DNA of 64,000 nt from Rothia kristinae NBRC 15354 (lineage in GTDB: Bacteria; Actinomycetota; Actinomycetes; Actinomycetales; Micrococcaceae). Of the stretch, positions 6,513-15,070 are shown piece after piece. The stretch's first letter is position 1. Each line of letters opens with the position of its first letter. A model generated the notes under the pieces. That model was given only the letters and a program-made list of their open reading frames with translations, ran no database searches and had not been told where the DNA came from. The position numbers and the translations under genes are program-made. Where the stretch lies: contig NZ_BCSM01000002.1 in the NCBI RefSeq assembly GCF_001570865.1, positions 124,001 through 188,000 of the forward strand, read 5' to 3'.

Positions 6513-9152
6513 GTGTCTGAGGTTGTCTCCGAACGCGACGGCGGGGGCCGCACCCCGCCCCAGGACAACGTCGCCGAGCAGTCCGTGCTCGGCGGGATGA
6601 TGCTGTCCAAGGACGCGATCGCCGACGTCGTCGAGGTCCTGCGCGGCGTCGACTTCTACAAGCCCGCCCACGAATCCATCTACGAAGCGATCATCGACCT
6701 CTACGGCAAGGGCGAACCCGCCGACGCCATCACCGTCGCCGACGAGCTCACCAAGCGTGGGGAGCTCGGGCGCGTGGGCGGTGCCGCGTACCTGCACTCC
6801 CTGATCTCCTCCGTGCCCACCGCCGCCAACGCCGGGTTCTACGCCGAGATCGTGCGGGAACGGGCCGTGCTGCGGCGGCTGGTCGGGGCCGGAACCAAGA
6901 TCGTGCAGCTCGGGTACTCCCAGGACGGCGAGGTGGACGACCTCGTCAACCAGGCGCAGACCGAGATCTACCAGGTGGCCGAACGGCGCACCGCCGAGGA
7001 CTACGTGATCCTCAAGGAGGTCATCGGGGAGACCGTCGAGGAGATCGAAGCCAACGGCGACAAGGCCGACGGCATGCAGGGCGTGCCCACCGGCTTCTAC
7101 GAGCTGGACGACCTCACCCACGGGCTGCTCGGCGGGCAGATGATCGTCGTCGCCGCCCGCCCCGCCGTCGGCAAATCCACCCTCGCCCTGGACATCGCCC
7201 GCTCCGCCGCCATCCACCACGACATGGCCACCGTGATCTTCTCCTTGGAGATGTCCCGCAACGAGATCGCGATGCGCCTGCTCTCCGCGGAGGCCTCCCT
7301 GAACCTCTCCGACCTGCGCCGCGGCTCCCTCGAGGACGCCCAGTGGTCCAAGATCGCCGAGGTCATGGGGCGGATGGACAAGTCCCCGCTGTTCATCGAC
7401 GACTCCCCGAACATGTCCATGATGGAGATCCGCGCCAAGTGCCGCCGGCTCAAGCAGAAGAACAACCTGCGCCTGGTGGTCCTGGACTACCTGCAGCTGA
7501 TGAGCTCCGGCAAGAAGGTGGAGTCTCGCCAGCAGGAGGTCTCCGAGTTCTCCCGCTCCCTGAAGCTGCTGGCCAAGGAGCTGGACGTGCCCGTCATCGC
7601 CCTGTCCCAGCTCAACCGCGGCTCCGAGCAGCGCACGGACAAGAAGCCCATGGTCTCCGACCTTCGCGAATCGGGCTGCCTCACGGCCGACACCCGGATC
7701 CTGCGCTCGGACACCGGGGCCGAGACGAGCATGGGCGAGTTGTACGCCTCCGGCGCCCGGGACGTGCCCGTCTGGTCCCTGGACGAGAACATGCGCTACG
7801 TGGAACGGCACCTGACTCACGTGTTCCCCACCGGCAGGAAGCCCGTGTTCCGGCTCAGCCTCGCCTCCGGCAAGACCATCACCGCCACCGCGAACCACCC
7901 CTTCTTCACCTACCGCGGCTGGAAGCCCCTCGGTGAGCTGGCCGTCGGGGATCGCCTCGGCGTGCCCCGGCACACCGACGGCCCCACCCAGCGCACCCGG
8001 TGGAGTGACGACGAGGTGATCCTGCTGGCGCACCTGCTGGGGGACGGGTCCTTCGTCAAGCGCCAGCCCATCAGGTACGCCTCCGTCGACGAGGAGAACC
8101 TCGAGGCGGTCCGTGCGGCGGCGGAGCACTTCGGCGTCACCGCCGTCCTAGACGACCGTCCGGCCGCGCGCGTGACCTCGCTGCGTCTGCCGGCTCCGCA
8201 TCATCTGACCCACGGCCGCCGCAACCCCATCGCGGCATGGCTGGACGGCCTGGGTCTGTTCGGCCTGCGGTCCTGGGAGAAGTTCATCCCGGCGCCGGTG
8301 TTCTCCCTTCCGAAGCGCCAGATCGCCCTGTTCATCAAGCATCTGTGGGCTACGGACGGCTCCGTCACGCTGACGAGGAGCCGACGCTCCGGTAGGATCT
8401 ACTACGCCTCCACCTCCCGCCGGATGCTGGATGAGCTCAGCCTCCTGCTGCTGAGGTTCGGCATCTCCACGCGCCTGCACCTGACGGCCCTGAAGGGCGA
8501 GTACCGGCAGGGATACACCCTGGATGTCTCCGGGCGGGACGACCAGCTGCGCTTCCTCCGGGAGATCGGCGTGCACGGTGAGAGGGCGGGCAACTGCGCG
8601 GCGCTGCTGCGCGCACTGGAGGTCTCCACCTCCAACACCAACGTGGACACGGTGCCGGTGGACGTGTGGCAGGACGTGAAGAGGGTGCTGGAGGACCGGG
8701 GCATGACCCACCGTCAGTTCCAGTCCGCCATGGGCTCCGCCTACTGCGGCAGCACGTACTACAAGCACGCCCCGTCCCGGCAGAGGATCGGCGCCGTCGC
8801 CGCGCTGCTGGAATCCGCGGAGCTGGAGATGCTGGCCGTCAACGACCTCCTCTGGGACCGGATCACGGCGATCCAGCCGATGGGGGAGCAGGAGGTCTTC
8901 GACGCGACCGTCCTGGGAACCCACAACTTCGTGGCCAACGGCATCACGGTGCACAATTCGATCGAGCAGGACGCGGACATGGTGATGCTGCTGCACCGCG
9001 AGGACATCTACGACAAGGAGTCCCCGCGCGCCGGGGAGGCCGACGTCATCGTCGCCAAGCACCGCAACGGCCCCACCAAGACGATCACGGTCGCCTTCCA
9101 GGGCCACTACTCCCGCTTCGCCAACATGGCCGCCGACGCCGGCGGCTTCTGA
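6513..9152 (+). CDS. dnaB: Replicative DNA helicase DnaB with an intein
   Basis: 879-aa precursor of the replicative helicase, a ring hexamer that unwinds DNA at the fork. The N-terminal primase-interaction domain starts at about residue 10 (PPQDNVAEQSVLGGMM). Walker A is RPAVGKST (about 216-223), followed by the DnaB core with VVLDYLQLM and LSQLNRGSEQR. After DLRESG the frame enters a 427-residue intein (389-815), then resumes with SIEQDADMVMLLHRED. Spliced DnaB would be 452 aa, a normal length. The start is GTG at 6513 with GAGGAG 5-6 bp upstream. The gene is preceded by DnaA boxes and followed by a family B hairpin. Confidence 0.95.
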   Translation: MSEVVSERDGGGRTPPQDNVAEQSVLGGMMLSKDAIADVVEVLRGVDFYKPAHESIYEAIIDLYGKGEPADAITVADELTKRGELGRVGGAAYLHSLISSVPTAANAGFYAEIVRERAVLRRLVGAGTKIVQLGYSQDGEVDDLVNQAQTEIYQVAERRTAEDYVILKEVIGETVEEIEANGDKADGMQGVPTGFYELDDLTHGLLGGQMIVVAARPAVGKSTLALDIARSAAIHHDMATVIFSLEMSRNEIAMRLLSAEASLNLSDLRRGSLEDAQWSKIAEVMGRMDKSPLFIDDSPNMSMMEIRAKCRRLKQKNNLRLVVLDYLQLMSSGKKVESRQQEVSEFSRSLKLLAKELDVPVIALSQLNRGSEQRTDKKPMVSDLRESGCLTADTRILRSDTGAETSMGELYASGARDVPVWSLDENMRYVERHLTHVFPTGRKPVFRLSLASGKTITATANHPFFTYRGWKPLGELAVGDRLGVPRHTDGPTQRTRWSDDEVILLAHLLGDGSFVKRQPIRYASVDEENLEAVRAAAEHFGVTAVLDDRPAARVTSLRLPAPHHLTHGRRNPIAAWLDGLGLFGLRSWEKFIPAPVFSLPKRQIALFIKHLWATDGSVTLTRSRRSGRIYYASTSRRMLDELSLLLLRFGISTRLHLTALKGEYRQGYTLDVSGRDDQLRFLREIGVHGERAGNCAALLRALEVSTSNTNVDTVPVDVWQDVKRVLEDRGMTHRQFQSAMGSAYCGSTYYKHAPSRQRIGAVAALLESAELEMLAVNDLLWDRITAIQPMGEQEVFDATVLGTHNFVANGITVHNSIEQDADMVMLLHREDIYDKESPRAGEADVIVAKHRNGPTKTITVAFQGHYSRFANMAADAGGF
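7677..8957 (+). other. Intein with LAGLIDADG endonuclease inside DnaB
   Basis: 427-residue protein-splicing element. Block A begins with Cys (CLTADTRIL). Block B has the T-x-x-H motif (TATANHPFF). Two LAGLIDADG-type blocks, LAHLLGDGSF and KHLWATDGSV, are both present with their acidic residues. The end is VFDATVLGTHNFVANG followed by the terminal VHN. The +1 extein residue is Ser. The insertion site is the conserved DLRESG/SIEQD junction of the RecA core, a known actinobacterial DnaB intein position. All splicing residues and both endonuclease acids look intact, so splicing and homing activity are plausible. Confidence 0.93.
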
Positions 9153-9178
9153 CCCGCGGGGGCGGGGAACCGGCCGGG

Positions 9179-9242
9179 TTGGGAGCGGTTTCGGTGTTTG
9201 GGAGTGTCCTCGAGGCTCCCAAACCACGAAACCGCTCCCAAA
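9179..9242. repeat. Conserved intergenic hairpin, family B copy 1
   Basis: Stem of about 26 bp with arms GGGAGCGGTTTCG and CGAAACCGCTCCC. A second internal GGGAG/CTCCC pair brackets the loop TGTCCTCGAGG. It starts 27 bp after the dnaB stop. No U-tract. Confidence 0.8.
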
Positions 9243-9441
9243 CGCGGGTGGAGGCGGGCGGAGGGGCACGGGAGCGCGCAGGGGCGCGGGTCACCGGGTC
9301 CATCTCACGGCGACATGCTGTTGAACAGCAGGTGACCCCTCATTAGACTTCGATGGGTTCGGCGCGTCCCCGCCATGAATCCGCATGGCCCATCCCGAGG
9401 TGTCCCCCGGTGGAGCGCGCACGCGAGGAGGAGAGCACACG

Positions 9442-11004
9442 ATGGCAGGACGCATCGGCACGGCCACCCGCGCCGTCGGGCGGGTGCTCGGCCGGATCCT
9501 CGCCTACCTGCTGCTGTGGCTGGGCCTCACCTGCCTCATCGCCGCCCTCGGCATCCGCCACTACTGGGGCCCCATCACCTTCGACCAGCTGCGCACCAAC
9601 CTCTTCTCCGTGCAGACCGACGGCGGCGGCGGGGCCATCGTCTGGAAGGGCATCCTCGGCGTCGGCGTGCTGCCCGTGGTGGTGACCCTCGCCGTCGCCG
9701 GGATCATCGCCTGGCGCCGCCGGGTGGTGCGCCGGCGCATGGCCGACGGCGCCCCCCGCCCGCCGCGCAGCTGGCGCTGGCCCCGCAACATCCTCGCCAC
9801 GCTCTCGGTTCTGGCCCTGGGCATCGGCGGAACGAGCGCCTTCGCCAGCACCGTCGGCATCCGCGACTACCTGCGCGCCGCCAACTCCCCGTACACCCTG
9901 GACGACTACTACGCGGCCCCGACCGTCACCTCCGACGCCGGCAAGCGCAACCTCGTGGTCATCTACCTGGAATCCGGGGAGCAGACCCTGGCCGATGACC
10001 AGCTGTTCGAGAAGGACGCCTTCCAGGGCCTGGAGGAGGCCACCTCCGAAGCTGAGGGCTGGCAGTCCATCCCGGACTACCGGCAGTACGACGGCGGGGG
10101 GTGGACCATGGCCGGGATCGTCTCCACCCAGTGCGGTGTGCCGCTGAAGGGCGGCTCCGGCTCCAGCTCCATCGCCGACTCCGCGGAGAAGGACGAGAAC
10201 GCGGCGTACCTGGGCGGGCTGACCTGCATGGGCGACGTCCTCAAGGAGCACGGGTACAAGAACGTGTTCCTCGGCGGGGCCAACGGCGACTTCGCCGCCA
10301 AGAGCAAGTTCCTCGGCGGGCACGGCTACGACGAGCAGAAGGACCTCCACGACTGGCGCGCCGCCGGGGAGCCCGAGGAGAACTTCCGCAGCGACTGGGG
10401 CCTGAGCGACCAGCGGCTGATGGCCCACGCCAAGGACGAGATCGACCAGCTGCACGCCGAAGCCCAGCACACCGGGCAGCCCTTCAACCTCTCCATGCTG
10501 ACCCTGGACACCCACGAGCCGGTGCACGTGTTCGACTACTGCTCCGTGGACACCCAGAGCGAGGTCACCTCCGTGTACGCCTGCTCGATGAACCAGGTCG
10601 CCGACTACGTGCAGTACATGAAGCAGAAGGGGTACCTGGAGGACACGGCCGTCGTCATCATGGGCGACCACCTCAAGCACATGAGCGCCGGGGACGCCTT
10701 CCACGAGGAGCTGGACGACCACCCGAACCGCACCATCTTCAACCGCATCTGGGTGCCGGAAGCCGACCGGAAGAAGGGCGCCCTGCGCTCCGGGGCGGAC
10801 CAGCTGAACATGTACCCGACCATGCTCGAGGCCGCGGGCCTGGAGCTGAAGGACCACGAGGCAGGGCTGGGCGTCTCCGCGTTCACCGAGAAGATCCCGG
10901 AGGGCTCCGCCCAGTCGCTGAGCCCCGAGGACTACCGGCTGCTGCTGGAGGCCCGTTCCCAGGAGTTCTACGACCGCGCCTGGCAGGGCGCCGGACGGAA
11001 CTGA
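9442..11004 (+). CDS. MdoB/LtaS-like phosphoglycerol transferase, membrane sulfatase fold
   Basis: 520-aa membrane-anchored enzyme of the alkaline-phosphatase superfamily. Three hydrophobic segments (about 17-38, 71-91, 116-136) lead into an extracytoplasmic domain. That domain holds NLVVIYLESGEQT (about 173-185), the MdoB-type signature GGWTMAGIVSTQCGVPL (about 220-236), TLDTHEP (about 354) and the metal motif MGDHLKH (about 409). Relatives move glycerol phosphate from phosphatidylglycerol onto glucans or teichoic acid. The signature is closer to MdoB (OpgB) than to LtaS. GAGGAGGAG precedes the start. The alarmone synthetase gene starts 3 bp after the stop, so they are co-transcribed. Confidence 0.85.
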   Translation: MAGRIGTATRAVGRVLGRILAYLLLWLGLTCLIAALGIRHYWGPITFDQLRTNLFSVQTDGGGGAIVWKGILGVGVLPVVVTLAVAGIIAWRRRVVRRRMADGAPRPPRSWRWPRNILATLSVLALGIGGTSAFASTVGIRDYLRAANSPYTLDDYYAAPTVTSDAGKRNLVVIYLESGEQTLADDQLFEKDAFQGLEEATSEAEGWQSIPDYRQYDGGGWTMAGIVSTQCGVPLKGGSGSSSIADSAEKDENAAYLGGLTCMGDVLKEHGYKNVFLGGANGDFAAKSKFLGGHGYDEQKDLHDWRAAGEPEENFRSDWGLSDQRLMAHAKDEIDQLHAEAQHTGQPFNLSMLTLDTHEPVHVFDYCSVDTQSEVTSVYACSMNQVADYVQYMKQKGYLEDTAVVIMGDHLKHMSAGDAFHEELDDHPNRTIFNRIWVPEADRKKGALRSGADQLNMYPTMLEAAGLELKDHEAGLGVSAFTEKIPEGSAQSLSPEDYRLLLEARSQEFYDRAWQGAGRN

Positions 11005-11006
11005 CC

Positions 11007-11747
11007 ATGGGGGACGTGCTGGGGTCCGAGGCCCTGGATCCGGCGGAGCTGAGCCGGCACCGCAGGACGGTGGAGCGGTTCCTCCTGGAGTACGAGTGCG
11101 CCATCGACGAGGTGGAGACCAAGGTGCGCGTGCTGCGTCGGGAGCTGTCCGCCATCCACTCCTACAACCCGATCGAGAGCTTCTCCTCCCGCCTGAAGTC
11201 CCTGGACAGCCTGGCCCGCAAGGCCCAGAAGCGCGGGCTGGGCTCCCTGGCGCAGATCCGAGAGTCCCTCACGGACATCGCCGGGGTGCGGGTGATCTGC
11301 TCCTTCACCGCGGATGTGTACCGGGTGCGGGATATGCTCTGCCGCCAGGACGACGTGCGCCTGGTGGTGGAGAAGGACTACATCGCCCGCCCCAAGCCCA
11401 ACGGGTACCGCAGCCTGCACCTGATCCTGGAGATCCCCGTGTTCCTGTCCACCGGGCCGGTGACCGTGCCGGTGGAGGTGCAGCTGCGCACCATCGCCAT
11501 GGACTTCTGGGCCCGCCTGGAGCACAAGATCTTCTACAAGTACGACGGCGACGTCCCCTCCGGGCTGGTCGCCGACCTCACCCGCACCGCCGACTCCGCC
11601 GCGTCCATGGACGGGGAGATGGAGCGGCTGCACCGGGAGATGCAGTCCTTCCGCACCCCCGACGACGAGGTCGAGGTCACCGAGGCCGAGGTCACCGAGG
11701 CCGTGCTGCGCACCCTCACCCGCCTGGCCCGCGGCCTGGGGGACTGA
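11007..11747 (+). CDS. Small alarmone synthetase (RelA/SpoT domain)
   Basis: 246-aa GTP pyrophosphokinase that makes (p)ppGpp-type alarmones from ATP and GTP or GDP. Only the synthetase domain is present; there is no hydrolase, TGS or ACT domain. Visible motifs are SFSSRLKSLDSLARKAQKRG (about 58-77), TDIAGVRVICSF (89-100), the nucleotide-site RPKPNGYRSLH (128-138) and VEVQLRTIAMDFWARLEHK (about 155-173). The size fits RelQ/YjbM-like synthetases. The C-terminus is acidic. It follows the phosphoglycerol transferase by 3 bp, linking alarmone synthesis to an envelope enzyme. Confidence 0.9.
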   Translation: MGDVLGSEALDPAELSRHRRTVERFLLEYECAIDEVETKVRVLRRELSAIHSYNPIESFSSRLKSLDSLARKAQKRGLGSLAQIRESLTDIAGVRVICSFTADVYRVRDMLCRQDDVRLVVEKDYIARPKPNGYRSLHLILEIPVFLSTGPVTVPVEVQLRTIAMDFWARLEHKIFYKYDGDVPSGLVADLTRTADSAASMDGEMERLHREMQSFRTPDDEVEVTEAEVTEAVLRTLTRLARGLGD

Positions 11748-11927
11748 GGGAGCGCTCCGCCCGTTCCGCACACTGACTTGTTCCGCACCGTGAGACGACC
11801 GCGGCGGGGAAAACCGCCGGAAACCTTTCCGGGGGTAGCCTGGATCACCGTGGGCCACCACCCCATATGCTGAGGGAAGCATTCGACCGGTCGGCGTGCG
11901 GCGTCGGCCCCCACGGAAGGCCCAGCC

Positions 11928-13442
11928 ATGACCGAATCCCCCGCGAGCACCCCCGACGCCGCGGCGTCCTCCGGGCGCGTCCCGGCCGACGTCGCCAGCG
12001 GTGAGAACGAAGGCGGGCTGGCCCGCGGGCTGCACAACCGCCACCTGCAGCTGATCGCGATCGGCGGGGCCATCGGCACCGGCCTGTTCTTCGGCTCCGG
12101 GCAGACCATCCACCTGGTGGGTCCCGCGATCCTCCTGGTCTACGGGCTGATCGGCTTCATCCTGTTCCTGGTGATGCGCCAGCTCGGGGAGCTGCTGCTG
12201 TCCAACCTGCACTACAAGACCTTCGGGGACATCGCCAAGGACCAGATCGGGCCGTGGGCCGGGTTCATGGTGGCCTGGAACTACTGGCTGTCCTGGGTCA
12301 TCGGGTGCGTGGCGGACCTCGTGGCGATCACCGCGTACGTCCAGTACTTCTGGCCCGAGGTGCCCGTGTGGCTGCCGGCCGTGGCGACGGCGCTGGGCCT
12401 GATCCTCCTGAACCTGCAGCCGGTGCGCGCCTTCGGGGAGACGGAGTTCTGGTTCGCGATCATCAAGATCGTCACGATCCTCGCGCTGATCGTCGTCGGC
12501 ATCATCCTGGTGGCCACCGGCTTCCGCAACCCGGCCGGGCAGGAGGCGCAGGTCGCGCACCTGTGGAACCACGGCGGCTTCTTCCCCACCGGCTTCCACG
12601 GCTTCCTGATGGGCTTCCAGCTGGCGATCTTCTCCTTCATCGGGGTGGAGCTGGTGGGCACCACCGCCGCGGAGACGGAGAACCCGCACCGGAACCTGCC
12701 GCGCGCGGTCAACTCCATCGTGCTGCGCATCGCGATCTTCTACATCGGCTCCCTCGCGGTGATCATGATGGTCACCCCGTGGGATTCCATCGACCCCGCC
12801 CAGAGCCCGTTCATCACGATGTTCGGCAACGTCGGCTTCGCGGGGGCGGCCTTCGTGGTGAACCTCGTGGTGCTGACCTCCGCGGCCTCCAGCGCCAACT
12901 CCGGGGTGTACTCCGCGACCCGCATGGCCTACGGCCTGGCCAAGGACGGGCACGCCCCGCGCTGGCTGCGCTTCGCCTCCTCCCGCGGGGTGCCGCGCAA
13001 CGCGGTCTTCTTCTCCACCGTGTTCCTGTTCGCCTCCGTGCCGGTGCTGCTGGCCGGGGACGCCCTCACCCAGGCGTTCACGATGGTCAGCTCCCTGTGC
13101 TCGGCGTACATCCTGTTCACGTGGGGCACCATCGTCGTCAGCTACATCCTATACCACCGGCGCCACCCCACCCACCACGAGGCCTCCCGCTTCCGGGTGC
13201 CCTTCCCCAAGGTCACCCCGTGGATCTCGCTGGCGTTCTTCGCGTTCATCGCCTGCTGCCTGGCGCTGTCCCCGGACACCCGCGTGGCGCTGTACGTCAG
13301 CCCCGTCTGGTTCGGGTTCCTGGCGGTCATGTGGCAGGTGGTCAAGCGCCGCCTCATCTCCCAGGACCGGCCGCTGACCGCCGAGATCCCGACGGTCACC
13401 GCGGAGCAGATCCGCAAGCAGTTCTCCGAGCACCTCGACTGA
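11928..13442 (+). CDS. Amino acid permease (CycA-like, APC/AAT family)
   Basis: 504-aa proton-coupled amino acid importer with about 12 membrane helices. The family start GLHNRHLQLIAIGGAIGTGLF (about 33-53) with the IGGAIGTGLF helix-break motif is clear, as are FSFIGVELVGTTAAETENP (about 234) and SAASSANSGVYSATRM (about 324). Overall it looks most like D-serine/D-alanine/glycine transporters, but specificity cannot be fixed by sequence alone. The 180 bp upstream holds no other gene. A family D hairpin starts 21 bp after the stop. Confidence 0.85.
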   Translation: MTESPASTPDAAASSGRVPADVASGENEGGLARGLHNRHLQLIAIGGAIGTGLFFGSGQTIHLVGPAILLVYGLIGFILFLVMRQLGELLLSNLHYKTFGDIAKDQIGPWAGFMVAWNYWLSWVIGCVADLVAITAYVQYFWPEVPVWLPAVATALGLILLNLQPVRAFGETEFWFAIIKIVTILALIVVGIILVATGFRNPAGQEAQVAHLWNHGGFFPTGFHGFLMGFQLAIFSFIGVELVGTTAAETENPHRNLPRAVNSIVLRIAIFYIGSLAVIMMVTPWDSIDPAQSPFITMFGNVGFAGAAFVVNLVVLTSAASSANSGVYSATRMAYGLAKDGHAPRWLRFASSRGVPRNAVFFSTVFLFASVPVLLAGDALTQAFTMVSSLCSAYILFTWGTIVVSYILYHRRHPTHHEASRFRVPFPKVTPWISLAFFAFIACCLALSPDTRVALYVSPVWFGFLAVMWQVVKRRLISQDRPLTAEIPTVTAEQIRKQFSEHLD

Positions 13443-13462
13443 CGCGCCCCTTCCCTTCTCTG

Positions 13463-13533
13463 CGCAAAACGGGAGATGCTTCTTATAACTGGGCGCTACA
13501 CGTCCCGATATGGGAAGCATCTCCAGTTTTGCG
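13463..13533. repeat. Conserved intergenic hairpin, family D copy 1
   Basis: Arms GCAAAACGGGAGATGCTTC and GAAGCATCTCCAGTTTTGC pair over 19 bp with one mismatch. The loop GGGCGCTACACGTCCC is identical to that of the copy at 16131. It lies 21 bp after the permease stop. Confidence 0.8.
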
Positions 13534-13603
13534 GAAGAGGAGGAGGTGGGGTGCCCTGTCAGGGTCTCCCTCCGGGCGCCCGGTGCGGCTTAGCCTCGAA
13601 GAC

Positions 13604-14590
13604 ATGGACCAATCCGCCGAGATCCGCGAATTCCTCTCCTCGCGGCGCGCCAAGATCACCCCGGAGCGGGTGGGCCTGCCCGCCGGGCCCGGTCCCCGCC
13701 GGGTGCCGGGGCTGCGTCGCTCCGAGGTGGCGCAGCTGGCCGGGATCAGCGTCGAGTACTACACCCGCCTGGAGCGCGGCGCCCTGGCCAGCGCCTCCCC
13801 GGCGGTGCTGGACGGGCTGGCCGCGGCCCTTCAGCTCGACGACGCCGAGCGCGCCCACCTGCTGGACCTCGCCCGCCCCGCCGAGCGCACCCGCTCCCCG
13901 CACTCCCGGGATCCCGGCCGGGGCGGCGTCGGGCCCGCGCCCGTGCGCCCGGCCCTGCAGCAGATGGTGGATGCGATCACCGGCGCCGTCGCGTTCGTGC
14001 GCGACGAGGCCCAGAACATGCTCGCCGTCAACGCCCTGGGTCGGGCCTTCTACGCCCCGGCCATCGGCTCCGTCGGCGCCCTGCCCAACCTGGCCCGCTT
14101 CCAGTTCCTGGACCCCGCCAGCCGGACGCTCTACCCGGAGTGGGAGACCATGGCCCGCATGTGCGTGGGCATCCTCCGGGCTGACGCCGGCCGGAACCCG
14201 CATCACCGCGGCATCCAGGAGCTGGTGGGGGAGCTGTCCACCCGCAGCGACCTGTTCCGCACCCTGTGGGCCGCCCACGACGTGCGGGTGCACGGCAACG
14301 GCCTCAAGCGCTTCGACCACCCCGAGGTCGGGCGGCTGGAGCTGGCCTACGAGGAGCTGGCCGTGACCGCGGACCCGGGGCAGGTGCTCTACGTCTACTC
14401 CGCCCCGGCCGGCTCGGAGGCGGATCAGAAGCTGCGGCTGCTGGCCTCGCTCGCCGCGACCGACGCGGCGGCCGACGCCGCGCAGCAGGCCGCCGAGCGG
14501 CGGGGTGCGGCGAAGCATCAGGGCACCGGGCAGGTCGCCGGGAATCAGACCAACGGGAACCAGACCATCGAGAACCAGAGGAAGGCATGA
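13604..14590 (+). CDS. XRE-family regulator with MmyB-like ligand domain
   Basis: 328-aa DNA-binding regulator. The N-terminal helix-turn-helix has the family motif RVPGLRRSEVAQLAGISVEYYTRLERG (about 32-58). A central MmyB-like domain follows (NMLAVNALGRAFYAP, about 145-159; WRTLWAAHDVR-like segment near 225; HPEVGRLELAYEEL near 242). An Ala/Gln/Asn-rich tail may be disordered. The gene shares a 4-bp or near overlap with the cupin gene and lies upstream of an alcohol dehydrogenase, so it may control both. Relatives repress adjacent oxidoreductase genes. Confidence 0.85.
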   Translation: MDQSAEIREFLSSRRAKITPERVGLPAGPGPRRVPGLRRSEVAQLAGISVEYYTRLERGALASASPAVLDGLAAALQLDDAERAHLLDLARPAERTRSPHSRDPGRGGVGPAPVRPALQQMVDAITGAVAFVRDEAQNMLAVNALGRAFYAPAIGSVGALPNLARFQFLDPASRTLYPEWETMARMCVGILRADAGRNPHHRGIQELVGELSTRSDLFRTLWAAHDVRVHGNGLKRFDHPEVGRLELAYEELAVTADPGQVLYVYSAPAGSEADQKLRLLASLAATDAAADAAQQAAERRGAAKHQGTGQVAGNQTNGNQTIENQRKA

Positions 14591-14592
14591 CC

Positions 14593-15003
14593 ATGGCACA
14601 CCGCGTCATCGAGCACGGGGCGACGACCAAGAACCCGCCGGAGAACTTCACGGGGGACGTGTGGGTGGACCCCATCGCCGTCCCCCAGGAGGAGGGCCAG
14701 CGGATGGTCGTCGCGAAGGTGCGCTTCGCCCCCGGCGCGCGCACCGCCTGGCACTCCCACGCCCACGGGCAGACCCTGCACGTCACCGATGGCGTCGCCC
14801 TGTTCGGCACCCGCGACGGCGAGGTGCTGCGCGCCCTGCCCGGGCAGACCGTGTACTGCCCCGCCGGGGAGGAGCACTGGCACGGGGCGGACCCGGAGCA
14901 CTTCATGGAGCACCTGGCGATGCTGGAGAACGCCGAGGACCCGTCGACCACCACCACCTGGCTGGAGCACGTCAGCGACGAGGACTACGTCCGCCGCCCC
15001 TGA
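14593..15003 (+). CDS. Cupin-domain protein
   Basis: 136-aa single-domain cupin. The two metal-binding cupin motifs are seen as WHSHAHGQTLHVTDG (about 54-68) and CPAGEEHWHGA (about 94-104), so a metal site is likely intact. Its function is unknown; relatives sit with carboxymuconolactone decarboxylases and oxidoreductases. The second ATG (14593) is preferred because GAGGAAGG is 7 bp upstream; the ATG at 14587 overlaps the regulator stop as ATGA and is also possible. Confidence 0.8.
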   Translation: MAHRVIEHGATTKNPPENFTGDVWVDPIAVPQEEGQRMVVAKVRFAPGARTAWHSHAHGQTLHVTDGVALFGTRDGEVLRALPGQTVYCPAGEEHWHGADPEHFMEHLAMLENAEDPSTTTTWLEHVSDEDYVRRP

Positions 15004-15070
15004 CCCCAGACGGGGCACCACAGAAGTGCGGCTTACGGCCGCGATCATCCACAGCTGAAGGAGAGCCATC

